From an uncultured Lachnospiraceae bacterium (GTDB lineage: Bacteria > Bacillota > Clostridia > Lachnospirales > Lachnospiraceae), in assembly GCA_947591155.1 (NCBI GenBank), contig CANQDA010000033.1, forward strand, positions 1 through 38,534: a stretch of 38,534 nucleotides of DNA, given 5' to 3'. Shown one piece after another: positions 1 through 7,873 of the stretch; the stretch's first letter is position 1, and every line of letters begins with the position of its first letter. The notes below the pieces were generated by a model. That model was not told the DNA's origin. It did no database searches and saw nothing but the letters and a program-made list of their open reading frames with translations. The translations under genes and the position numbers were made by a program.

Positions 1-752
1 TTATCGATCTGGCTATCCAGTAACTCAATCTGTGAGAGGGTCTGGGTTATCTGAATAGATACAGTACTGTCGCTGTTGTCGACGGACTTCTGTGCGAGAA
101 CTCTTAATTGTCTTGCCGTCTCTTTATTGAAGTGGCCATGTGAAGCGGCCTGTAAGAGATGGCTGAGGCGGGTCATATGCATGGAAGCGATCTCCTTCGG
201 CGTAGGCGCCTCTTTAAGAAGCGCATAGACAGACTTTTGATGCAGACCGGACCTGAAGAAATACTGCAGCTCCGGGAACGCCTGGTCCACATAGGAAGTC
301 AGCTGGATCTTTAGCCTTGTCCGCTGCTTCAGGGACTTCTGGCGGAAGCGCCCAAGCGCTTTGAGATCCATGATGTCAAGGTCATAGAAGGACAGGAAAC
401 GGTAGGATCTCTGCAACATTAAGGTTTCAGCGATTACGACCGTGTCGACTTTGTCAGTCTTCGTCTTACGGATACGATTCTTCCGTCTCGATGAAGTCTG
501 GATAGGGTTGAGAACACACACTTTGTAATCGTTGGCAACAAGGTAACGGACAAGGTTGTCGCCATAGTGTGCCGTCGATTCAAGGCCGATGATCATACTT
601 TCCGGAGCATAGTCAGAGAGCTCGGAGAGAAGCATTTTGAAACCACCGGCATCATTTGAGAATTGAAACGGCTCAGTGAGTACTATACCGTCAGAAGATA
701 GGACAGCGGCATAGTGGTTGAGTTTGGCAATGTCAATGCCAACGTAGATCAT
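1..752 (-). CDS. IS110-family DEDD transposase, N-terminal part (C-terminus outside window)
   Basis: I translated this from the minus strand; it begins [17 protein letters not shown] and stays open for 250 codons to the window edge. The RuvC-like DEDD residues of IS110 transposases are visible as D7 (VGIDIAK), E58 (GLEST), D100 and D103 (KTDKVDT). Their spacing matches the family pattern. IS110 proteins are about 400 residues, so the C-terminal Tnp domain with the catalytic serine lies beyond base 1. The ATG at 752 is preceded by an AGGGGAGG ribosome site. The enzyme is a recombinase guided by a bridge RNA made from the same element, and it inserts the IS by site-specific recombination. Family assignment is firm; whether this copy is active cannot be judged. 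Confidence 0.93.
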   Translation of the reverse strand, partial: MIYVGIDIAKLNHYAAVLSSDGIVLTEPFQFSNDAGGFKMLLSELSDYAPESMIIGLESTAHYGDNLVRYLVANDYKVCVLNPIQTSSRRKNRIRKTKTDKVDTVVIAETLMLQRSYRFLSFYDLDIMDLKALGRFRQKSLKQRTRLKIQLTSYVDQAFPELQYFFRSGLHQKSVYALLKEAPTPKEIASMHMTRLSHLLQAASHGHFNKETARQLRVLAQKSVDNSDSTVSIQITQTLSQIELLDSQID

Positions 753-965
753 TGAGGAACCTCCCCTTTCCTAAAGTCTGATACCGTGATATCCGCCTGC
801 GGTTATCCAGATGTAGACTTGATAGAAATAAGTACTCCGGGCTGCGAAGGCAGCCCCTGGCAACATCCAGCTTATAAACAATTCAGATAAAGGAAGCGGC
901 AATACACTCCAGTCAAGTAGTCAAAGCTACAGGCAAAAATCAAAAGTCCACAGTATCTGAATTGT
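753..965 (-). ncRNA. Candidate IS110 bridge RNA / left-end non-coding region
   Basis: In IS110-group elements the bridge RNA is encoded in the left end, directly upstream of the transposase start. Here that interval holds no ORF. It contains a perfect hairpin at 839-856 (7-bp GGGCTGC/GCAGCCC arms, CTTC loop on the minus strand). It also has a repeated ATCCAG at 805-810 and 865-870, and a 12-base inverted repeat (878-889 with 954-965). Bridge RNAs have a 5' stem-loop and two internal loops that pair with target and donor DNA; I could not assign those loops by eye. The assignment rests on position and family knowledge plus the visible hairpin. Confidence 0.55.
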
Positions 966-999
966 ATTAAACCACAATATCAATAAAAAGAAAGGAAAC

Positions 1000-2094
1000 G
1001 TGGTGTATTCGGTTATGAGTACATCATACAAGAGCATATATGATATGAAAAAGAAGAGTATTATAAATCTAATTAGATATTATGTAGAAGATAATGATGC
1101 TGGTTTTCGAAGTGAGGCATATGAAATTGCAAAAGATTTTGATGCATCGGGAGACTACCAATTGGCCGAGTATATTATGGCGTTAATGTCAGATGCGAAT
1201 ACTTTTATTCCGCAAATGAATGAAAATGATTTATCATTATTTGAGAAGATTGAGACATCTAATGATAGCTTATGGTTTCCTGATTCTATTACACAAGATA
1301 TTATGGGTATAGTTCATGCCGTGGCTTACGGTGTAGGGGTTAATAAATTTCTTTTTCAAGGTGCACCGGGAACGGGAAAGACGGAAGCTGTAAAGCAATT
1401 GTCACGCATATTAGAACGTGATATATATATGGTCGATTTTGCAAATGTAATTGACAGCAAATTGGGGCAAACGCAAAAGAATATTTCTTTGCTATTTAAA
1501 GAAATGAATCACTTAGTTCATCCAGAAAAAGTAATTATTCTTTTTGATGAAATAGATGCCATTGCTTTAGACCGAACAAATTCAAATGATTTGCGCGAGA
1601 TGGGTAGAGCAACATCTGCTATTCTTAAAGGGATAGATTATATGGATGACAGAATAGTACTAATTGCAACAACGAATCTATTTGAACACTTTGACAGAGC
1701 ATTAATACGTAGATTTGATTCGATTATAAATTTTAACAGATATTCTCAAAATGATTTAAAGGATATTGCAGAAAAGCTTCTCAATAAATTTTTAACAAAA
1801 TTTAAGCTCGCAAATAAGGATATTCGTCTCTTTAGAAAAATAATTTCGCAAATGTCACCAATACCATACCCAGGTGATTTAAAAAATATAATAAAGACGG
1901 CAGTTGCATTTAGCGATCCCACAGATGGACAAGATTATTTTAGAAGATTGTATTGTGATGTAAATAATGGAAACGCGCTCGATTTAAAGAAATTGTACAC
2001 TCAAAAATTCACCATACGTGAGATGGAAATATTAACAAAAATGTCGAGAAGCACAATTGCTAGAGAATTAAAGGGGTTAGAAGTAAATGAATAA
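1000..2094 (+). CDS. ietA: AAA+ ATPase, IetA-like
   Basis: A 364-residue AAA+ ATPase. Walker A is GAPGTGKT (121-128), Walker B is LFDEID (181-186), sensor 1 is IATTN (222-226), arginine-finger candidates are R237/R238 (LIRRFD), and a sensor-2-like YPGDLKN lies near 290. Residues about 338-361 look like a small helix-turn-helix (MSRSTIAREL). The gene overlaps the following subtilase gene by 8 bases, so they are translationally coupled. This ATPase-then-subtilase order is that of ietAS. There, IetA of plasmid pTiC58 neutralises the protease IetS, and the pair is also listed as an anti-phage system. The start is GTG at 1000 or 1003 behind AAGAAAGG; ATG at 1015 is an alternative. Base composition is clearly more AT-rich than in genes to the right, suggesting transfer. 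Equivalence to ietA is by architecture, not alignment. Confidence 0.8.
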   Translation: MVYSVMSTSYKSIYDMKKKSIINLIRYYVEDNDAGFRSEAYEIAKDFDASGDYQLAEYIMALMSDANTFIPQMNENDLSLFEKIETSNDSLWFPDSITQDIMGIVHAVAYGVGVNKFLFQGAPGTGKTEAVKQLSRILERDIYMVDFANVIDSKLGQTQKNISLLFKEMNHLVHPEKVIILFDEIDAIALDRTNSNDLREMGRATSAILKGIDYMDDRIVLIATTNLFEHFDRALIRRFDSIINFNRYSQNDLKDIAEKLLNKFLTKFKLANKDIRLFRKIISQMSPIPYPGDLKNIIKTAVAFSDPTDGQDYFRRLYCDVNNGNALDLKKLYTQKFTIREMEILTKMSRSTIARELKGLEVNE

Positions 2095-4333
2095 TATATT
2101 ACAACTAAAAGGTCAGTTTGAGAAAAGGAAAAACACTAGCTCATTTGGGCCAGTTAATCTTCCAGTGAATTCTAAAGTGACTGAAAAACATGTGAAGGAA
2201 ATTAGGGAACAACTACAAAGTATTAGTTCATATTGGAAAAAGGAACAGACTATAGGAGGAGCCCTAGTTAGCGCACATTATACATGTGTTGTTGCAAAGA
2301 GTAATCGCCTGCAATTGCTTTTGGGGGAGAAAGGACAGCATCCCAATCTGGCTATTCGGGGGGCAAAATTTATAGAGGAGTATAGTGCCAAAAAGGACAG
2401 AGTAATAAAAAAGCATGTCTTTACTTATTTCATATCTTTGGAGGCTTTAGAAAGTGCAATAGCAAACTTACAAGAGTGTGAAAAGGTAATACGAATTTAT
2501 TACAACGGAATAATATCTGATGCCGATACGAAATATATAAATGAAGGAAAATATAATGATGATATAATGTCTAAATGGAGATTTTTGAAAACTGTTGTTG
2601 ATTCATATTTTATTGAATATTTTCGGATTGACAGAGTAGAATCCCAAATAATGGATCAGTCGATTATAACAATCTTTAAAACAGGAGTTAAAACTGTTGA
2701 ATTACTAGGTAAATTTGGAATTGACATGATAAATGCAAAAATGATTGATGAAACGACCTTGCGGTTAGACCCAAATGAAATACAAATTTTGCAAAACAAT
2801 GCGCCATATCTAATTGCGATGCAAGTGAAAGATTTTGCGGAAATTACAGCATCTGAAATCGCAGAAGTTAGTAGATCGGATGAGGAAATAATAGAAGATC
2901 CTCACGATGAACCTATAATAGGAGTTATTGACACACAGTTTGATGAAAGCGTTTATTTTAGTAAATGGGTGATATTTGAAAATAAAGTAGATAAAAACAT
3001 TGAGTTAAAAAAAGATGACTTTTTTCATGGTACAGCAGTTTCGTCTATTATTGTTGATGGTCCATCATTAAATCCAGCCTTGGAAGATGGCTGTGGACGT
3101 TTTCGGGTGAAACATTTTGGCGTTTGTACAGCTAAAGGTTTTAGCTCGTTTGCAATATTGAAGATGATAAGAGATATAGTAGCAAACAATCGAAATATCA
3201 AGGTATGGAATCTTTCGCTAGGTGCAGACATGCCTATTGATCCCAATTTTATATCTCCTGAAGCGGCAGAGTTAGACAAAATACAATGTGAATATGATGT
3301 CATTTTTATTATAGCGGGAACTAATAAGATAAAGAACATGAAGCAGACAGTTAGGATAGGGGCACCTGCTGATTCTCTTAATGCCCTTGTTGTTAATTCT
3401 GTTGATTCATATGGAAACCCGGCATCCTACACAAGAACTGGGCCAGTTTTATCTTTTTTCTACAAGCCGGATATTTGTTATTATGGTGGGGATAAAGCGG
3501 ATAATATAATTGCATATGGACCATCTGGGAGGATAGAGGTAAATGGCACTTCATTTGCAGCTCCTTGGATTGCAAGAAAAATGGCTTATTTAATCCATAT
3601 TATGGGATTGAGCAGAGAAGTTGCTAAGGCGTTGATAATAGATTCAGCTGCAGGTTGGGATAGGAAGGATGATGTAACTTTTTCAATGGGCTATGGTATT
3701 GTACCAAAACGGATTGAAGATATAATATATTCTCAAAATGACGAGATTCGTTTTGTTATGAATGGAAAAATCGATGAGTATGAAACCTATACTTATAATA
3801 TTCCAGTGCCGCAAGATTTAAATAAGCATCCATACTATGCCAAAGCTACATTAGTTTATTTTCCAAATAGTGATCGTAACCAAGGAGTGGATTATACAAG
3901 TACCGAAATGGATTTGCATTTTGGACGTCTTAGAGAAAAAGATGGCAAAATTGAAATAAAATCAATAAATAATAATAAACAAGCAGAAGATGGGTTGCAG
4001 AATATATATGAGGAAGATGCGCGACAATTATATCGAAAATGGGATAACGTAAAACATATAAGCGAAGAAATAAAGGATAAAGGCCGCCCTAGAAAAGTAT
4101 ATAAACCAGGCATGTGGGGACTAAGTATAAAAACAAAAGAACGATTAAATTATAAGGCAGGTAGAGGCTTAAACTTTGGAGTTGTTGTCACGATGAAAGA
4201 AATGAATGGCATTAATCGAATTGACGAGTTTATTAAACTTTGTATGGTGAGGGGATGGATTGTTAAGAAAGTAGACATACAAAACCAGATTGATATCTAT
4301 AATAAATCAGAAGAGGATATAGAATTTGAGTGA
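2087..4333 (+). CDS. ietS: Subtilisin-like serine protease, IetS-like
   Basis: A 748-residue cytosolic protein with an S8 peptidase domain at roughly 275-520 and no signal peptide. The catalytic triad is visible: D282 (GVIDTQFD), H314 (FFHGTAVSS) and S489 (NGTSFAAP), with the oxyanion asparagine probably N413 (IIAGTN) and a NLSLG motif near 375. The aspartate motif is DTQ rather than the usual DTG/DSG. About 270 residues precede the protease domain and 220 follow it; I recognise no domain in either. Partner of the upstream AAA+ ATPase with overlapping ends. In the ietAS system the protease is toxic unless balanced by the ATPase, and the pair has been reported in plasmid stability and phage defence. 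That role is inferred here. Strong AT bias supports horizontal origin. Confidence 0.82.
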   Translation: MNNILQLKGQFEKRKNTSSFGPVNLPVNSKVTEKHVKEIREQLQSISSYWKKEQTIGGALVSAHYTCVVAKSNRLQLLLGEKGQHPNLAIRGAKFIEEYSAKKDRVIKKHVFTYFISLEALESAIANLQECEKVIRIYYNGIISDADTKYINEGKYNDDIMSKWRFLKTVVDSYFIEYFRIDRVESQIMDQSIITIFKTGVKTVELLGKFGIDMINAKMIDETTLRLDPNEIQILQNNAPYLIAMQVKDFAEITASEIAEVSRSDEEIIEDPHDEPIIGVIDTQFDESVYFSKWVIFENKVDKNIELKKDDFFHGTAVSSIIVDGPSLNPALEDGCGRFRVKHFGVCTAKGFSSFAILKMIRDIVANNRNIKVWNLSLGADMPIDPNFISPEAAELDKIQCEYDVIFIIAGTNKIKNMKQTVRIGAPADSLNALVVNSVDSYGNPASYTRTGPVLSFFYKPDICYYGGDKADNIIAYGPSGRIEVNGTSFAAPWIARKMAYLIHIMGLSREVAKALIIDSAAGWDRKDDVTFSMGYGIVPKRIEDIIYSQNDEIRFVMNGKIDEYETYTYNIPVPQDLNKHPYYAKATLVYFPNSDRNQGVDYTSTEMDLHFGRLREKDGKIEIKSINNNKQAEDGLQNIYEEDARQLYRKWDNVKHISEEIKDKGRPRKVYKPGMWGLSIKTKERLNYKAGRGLNFGVVVTMKEMNGINRIDEFIKLCMVRGWIVKKVDIQNQIDIYNKSEEDIEFE

Positions 4334-4352
4334 AATAAAGGAGATGTATATA

Positions 4353-4376
4353 ATGAAATTGGATAACTTGACTTAG
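4353..4376 (+). other. Seven-codon ORF with strong ribosome site in the ietS-helicase gap
   Basis: The 92-base gap between the protease and helicase genes contains AAAGGAG, then ATG at 4353, then six codons and TAG (MKLDNLT). The ribosome site is as good as that of any real gene nearby, yet the frame closes at once. It may be the stump of a gene deleted during insertion of the neighbouring block, or a leader peptide for the helicase. I see no terminator in the gap. Confidence 0.4.
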
Positions 4377-4425
4377 TAAGAATGGGTTGCTAATATATTA
4401 GTACAAAAGAAAAAATGGAGTATAT

Positions 4426-7359
4426 ATGAATAATTATACTGAGATAAGCTTTGGCCTGCGCACCGCCTTCCTCGATGCTTCGGTCACATCCAACCTTGCA
4501 TACAAACCGCAGTTTGTATCAAATAACCACAAAGAAGGTCGAAAAGTGCTCACCTCGATTGAGAGTGAGCTTTTGGCGTGCGAGGAATTCTCTATCAGCG
4601 TGGCGTTTGTGACGATGAGTGGCATTACGCCTCTGCTTCAGACGCTCAAGGAACTTGAAAGGAAAAACATTCCCGGACGGATTCTTACGACGGATTATCT
4701 GAATTTCAGCGAACCGAAGGCGCTGGCGAAGTTGGCGGAGTTAAAGAATATTACGATAAAACTGTACTCCGTTGACGAAGCGCATGAGGGTTTTCATACA
4801 AAGGGATATATCTTTCGCAATGAAGAGATTTACAGAATCATCATAGGCAGCTCGAATATGACGCTCAGCGCGCTGACGAAAAATCGCGAGTGGAACACGA
4901 GACTGATATCGACAGAACAGGGTGAGTATGCGCAGGAGGTCGTGAAGGAGTTTGAGCAACTCTGGAATTCTAAATGGGCACAGTCATACGATGACTTTAT
5001 TGAGCAGTATACGCTGAAATATAATGTAATCAAAAAGCAGCGTGAAATTGCCAGAAAGGCGGAGGTTACTTCGCTCGAAGCCTATCGTCTGACGCCCAAT
5101 TCCATGCAGCTTGATTTTATTTCAAATCTGAAAACGCTGAGGGCGAATGGAGAAAAACGAGCGCTTCTGATTTCTGCGACCGGAACAGGAAAGACATATG
5201 CTTCCGCCTTTGCGATGCGGGAAGAGGCACAGGGCAAGGTGCTGTTCCTCGTACATAGAGAGCAGATCGCCCGCCAGGCGATTGCCAGCTACAAAAATGT
5301 TTTTGGAAAGACGAAGACATTTGGATTACTTTCCGGAAATTCCAAAGATTTTGACACCGACTATCTGTTTTCCACGATGCAGATGATGGCGAAGCGGGAG
5401 ATTCGGGAACGCTTCCGCAGAGACGAGTTTCAGATGATCATCATTGATGAGGCTCACAGAGTTGGTGCTGTCAGCTATCAAAACATCATCGATTATTTCC
5501 AGCCTCAGTTTTGGCTTGGGATGACAGCCTCGCCGGAGCGCACAGACAGCTACGATGTCTATCAGGCATTCGATCACAACATTGCCTGTGAGATTCGGCT
5601 GCAGCAGGCTATGGAAGAGGATTTGCTCTGTCCGTTCCACTATTTCGGCATTACGGATCTGCAGATTGGCGGTGAGACGGTGGACGAAGAGACAGGTCTG
5701 CGTGATTTCAACAGACTGACCTCGGATGACCGTGTGAATTATGTGTTGGAACAGGCGAAATTCTACGGACACAGCGGCGATCGCGTGAAAGGACTAGTGT
5801 TCTGCAGCTCACGAAAAGAGGCTATTGCGCTAAGTGAGAAGTTCAACGAACGAGGTATTCGTACTCTGGCTCTGACAGGAGAGGACGGGCCGGAAAAACG
5901 GGAGGCGGCGGTGGAGCGCCTTGTATCGGAAGTGACAGATGATCAGTTGGACTACATACTCACGGTAGACATCTTTAACGAGGGCGTGGATATTCCGGAG
6001 ATCAACCAGGTGATCATGCTTCGCCCGACAGAATCACCGATCGTCTTTGTCCAGCAGCTGGGGCGTGGTCTGCGAAAGGCGGAGAATAAAGAATACGTCG
6101 TGGTGCTGGATTTCATCGGCAATTACAAGAACAACTTTATGATTCCAATCGCGTTGTCCGGGGATCGCAGTTACAATAAGGACAACATTCGAAGGTATGT
6201 GTTGGAGGGAGAACGTATTATACCGGGTTCTTCCACGATTCATTTTGACGAGATATCGCGGAAACGTATATTCTCGGCGATTGATGCCGCAAATTTCAGC
6301 GATATCAAGCTGATTAAAGAGAACTATACAAACCTGAAGAACAAACTCGGACGTATCCCTTCATTGGCTGATTTTAACAAATATGGTGAGATGGATGTAC
6401 TGCGCATATTTGACAACAACAGCCTCGGCTCTTATTATAAGTTTTTGGTGAAATATGAGAAGGATTATAAAGTTCGATTGAGCGAGACGGAGGAAAAGAT
6501 CGTCGAATTTATTTCTAAAAAACTCGCAAGTGGGAAACGGGTTCATGAGTTGGTTCTTTTGGAGAGGATGCTGAGATATCCGTATAAAGTTATGAGCGGG
6601 TTGAAGAATGTCCTGCACAGTGAATATGGGATTCAGATGAACGAGACGGTGGAAAACAGTGTTGTCAATGTGATGACAAATGAGTTTCCGGCGGGCTCTG
6701 GCAGAAAGACTTATGAGGACTGTGTTTTCCTGCAGAAAGATGAGCAGACAGGTGATTACAGAACGCCGGACGAAATGCAGAGAATGCTGCAGAATCCTGA
6801 ATTTCACCAGATCGTAAAAGAACTGGTGGACTTTGGCATCGCCAGATACAAGGCCAATTACAGTGACGGCTATCAGGACACAGCTCTTGTTCTGTATCAG
6901 AAGTATACTTATGAAGATGCTTGCCGTCTCCTGAACTGGAAGAACAATGAAGTGCCTCTGAACATCGGCGGATACAAGTATGATAAATACACGAAGACAT
7001 TCCCCGTTTTCATCAATTATGACAAAGCGGAGGACATTCAGGACACGATTAAGTATGAAGACCATTTTACGAGTTCCAGCAGGTTAGTTGCGATTTCGAA
7101 GCAGAGCCGAACGTTGGAGTCTGAGGATGTGCAGAATTTCCTGAAAGCAGAGGAGAGAGGTATCAAGGTTGAGCTTTTCGTCAGGAAGAATAAAGAAGAT
7201 AAGATTTCAAAAGAATTCTATTATCTTGGACGCATGAAAGCCAGCGGGAAGGCAAAGGAATTTGTAATGGAAAATACGGACAAGACAGCCGTTGAGATCG
7301 AGTGGATTCTGGATACACCTGTCCGGGAAGATATATACGAGTATATCGTAAACGGGTAA
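4426..7359 (+). CDS. PLD-nuclease / SF2 helicase / DUF3427 protein
   Basis: A 977-residue three-part protein. Residues about 35-185 form a phospholipase D-type nuclease domain with one HKD-like site (H124, K126, then GSSN 141-144). About 225-580 is a superfamily II DEAD/DEAH helicase core: Walker A ATGTGKT (251-257), DEAH (341-344), TAS (367-369), motif V VDIFNEGVDIP (514-524) and motif VI QQLGRGLRK (543-551). The remaining 380 residues match the region called DUF3427 in such proteins; this is recalled from family architecture. The likely role is ATP-driven DNA or RNA remodelling coupled to cleavage. The start at ATG 4426 has a modest ATGGAG site. Codon use is intermediate between the AT-rich ietAS genes and the GC-richer chromosome. 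Its place beside an ietAS-like pair and before a NUDIX gene suggests a defence role, not proven. Confidence 0.85.
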   Translation: MNNYTEISFGLRTAFLDASVTSNLAYKPQFVSNNHKEGRKVLTSIESELLACEEFSISVAFVTMSGITPLLQTLKELERKNIPGRILTTDYLNFSEPKALAKLAELKNITIKLYSVDEAHEGFHTKGYIFRNEEIYRIIIGSSNMTLSALTKNREWNTRLISTEQGEYAQEVVKEFEQLWNSKWAQSYDDFIEQYTLKYNVIKKQREIARKAEVTSLEAYRLTPNSMQLDFISNLKTLRANGEKRALLISATGTGKTYASAFAMREEAQGKVLFLVHREQIARQAIASYKNVFGKTKTFGLLSGNSKDFDTDYLFSTMQMMAKREIRERFRRDEFQMIIIDEAHRVGAVSYQNIIDYFQPQFWLGMTASPERTDSYDVYQAFDHNIACEIRLQQAMEEDLLCPFHYFGITDLQIGGETVDEETGLRDFNRLTSDDRVNYVLEQAKFYGHSGDRVKGLVFCSSRKEAIALSEKFNERGIRTLALTGEDGPEKREAAVERLVSEVTDDQLDYILTVDIFNEGVDIPEINQVIMLRPTESPIVFVQQLGRGLRKAENKEYVVVLDFIGNYKNNFMIPIALSGDRSYNKDNIRRYVLEGERIIPGSSTIHFDEISRKRIFSAIDAANFSDIKLIKENYTNLKNKLGRIPSLADFNKYGEMDVLRIFDNNSLGSYYKFLVKYEKDYKVRLSETEEKIVEFISKKLASGKRVHELVLLERMLRYPYKVMSGLKNVLHSEYGIQMNETVENSVVNVMTNEFPAGSGRKTYEDCVFLQKDEQTGDYRTPDEMQRMLQNPEFHQIVKELVDFGIARYKANYSDGYQDTALVLYQKYTYEDACRLLNWKNNEVPLNIGGYKYDKYTKTFPVFINYDKAEDIQDTIKYEDHFTSSSRLVAISKQSRTLESEDVQNFLKAEERGIKVELFVRKNKEDKISKEFYYLGRMKASGKAKEFVMENTDKTAVEIEWILDTPVREDIYEYIVNG

Positions 7360-7482
7360 ACTGGGGACAAACGGATCAATTTAAAATCTGTTCAGACTTA
7401 TGTGAAAGACAGAAATATATAGTGAAACGCACAGCATTTTATGCAGTAAGGTACGTAATAGAATACCCATCAGGAGGGCATC

Positions 7483-7872
7483 ATGAAAACAATCAAAGTC
7501 GTCGCCGCCATCATCATTCACGAAAACAAGATTTTTGCTACCCAGCGAGGATATGGGGAGTTTGAGGGCGGCTGGGAATTTCCGGGCGGAAAGGTCGAGC
7601 CCGGCGAGACGCCGCAGGAGGCGCTGGCGCGCGAGATCATGGAGGAGCTGGATACGCAGATCGAGGTCGGCGAGCTGCTGGATACGGTCGAGTATGATTA
7701 TCCGAAATTCCATCTCTCGATGGACTGTTTTCTGTGCACGATCAAGTCCGGGCATCTGGTCCTGAAGGAACATGAGGCGGCCAGATGGCTGACGCGGGAG
7801 ACGCTCGACAGCGTGGATTGGCTGCCGGCGGATCAAAGCCTGATCGGGAAGCTGGCAGCCAGGGAGTGGTGA
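7483..7872 (+). CDS. NUDIX hydrolase, MutT-like (deoxy)nucleotide pyrophosphohydrolase
   Basis: A 129-residue NUDIX protein, the usual length for the MutT/CTP-pyrophosphohydrolase branch. The Nudix box is complete: G36, E42, R50-E51 and E54-E55, in the GX5EX7REUXEE pattern. The family cleaves nucleoside diphosphates linked to another group, such as oxidised dGTP, releasing a monophosphate; the substrate here is unknown. ATG at 7483 follows CAGGAGGG. It lies 123 bases after the helicase gene in the same direction, and I see no terminator between, so co-transcription is possible. Its stop codon ends at 7872, one base from the end of the convergent CAP gene. Confidence 0.9.
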   Translation: MKTIKVVAAIIIHENKIFATQRGYGEFEGGWEFPGGKVEPGETPQEALAREIMEELDTQIEVGELLDTVEYDYPKFHLSMDCFLCTIKSGHLVLKEHEAARWLTRETLDSVDWLPADQSLIGKLAAREW

Positions 7873-7873
7873 C

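Larger units (their letters stand above)
1..965 (-). mobile_element. IS110-family insertion sequence, left-end part
   Basis: Part of an IS110-family element whose transposase gene runs off the left edge of the window. The CDS starts at 752 on the minus strand. About 210 non-coding bases precede it, up to roughly 965, where the coding style changes into the AT-rich ietA-like gene. IS110 elements lack long terminal inverted repeats, so the outer boundary cannot be fixed by eye. A 12-base inverted repeat (878-889 with 954-965) lies near the probable end. The element borders a defence-like cassette, which fits acquisition by transfer. The right end of the element is outside the window. Confidence 0.65.

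Noticed and set aside
961..978. ATTGT/ACAAT inverted repeat before the ietA-like gene, considered as an operator
   Set aside because: Only 5-base arms in AT-rich DNA, easily by chance. It also overlaps the probable IS end, so it was not listed as a feature.
7360..7482. Possible promoter before the NUDIX gene
   Set aside because: Only weak -35/-10 combinations (for example TTTATG with TAGAAT at 15-base spacing) were found, below what I would call a promoter.
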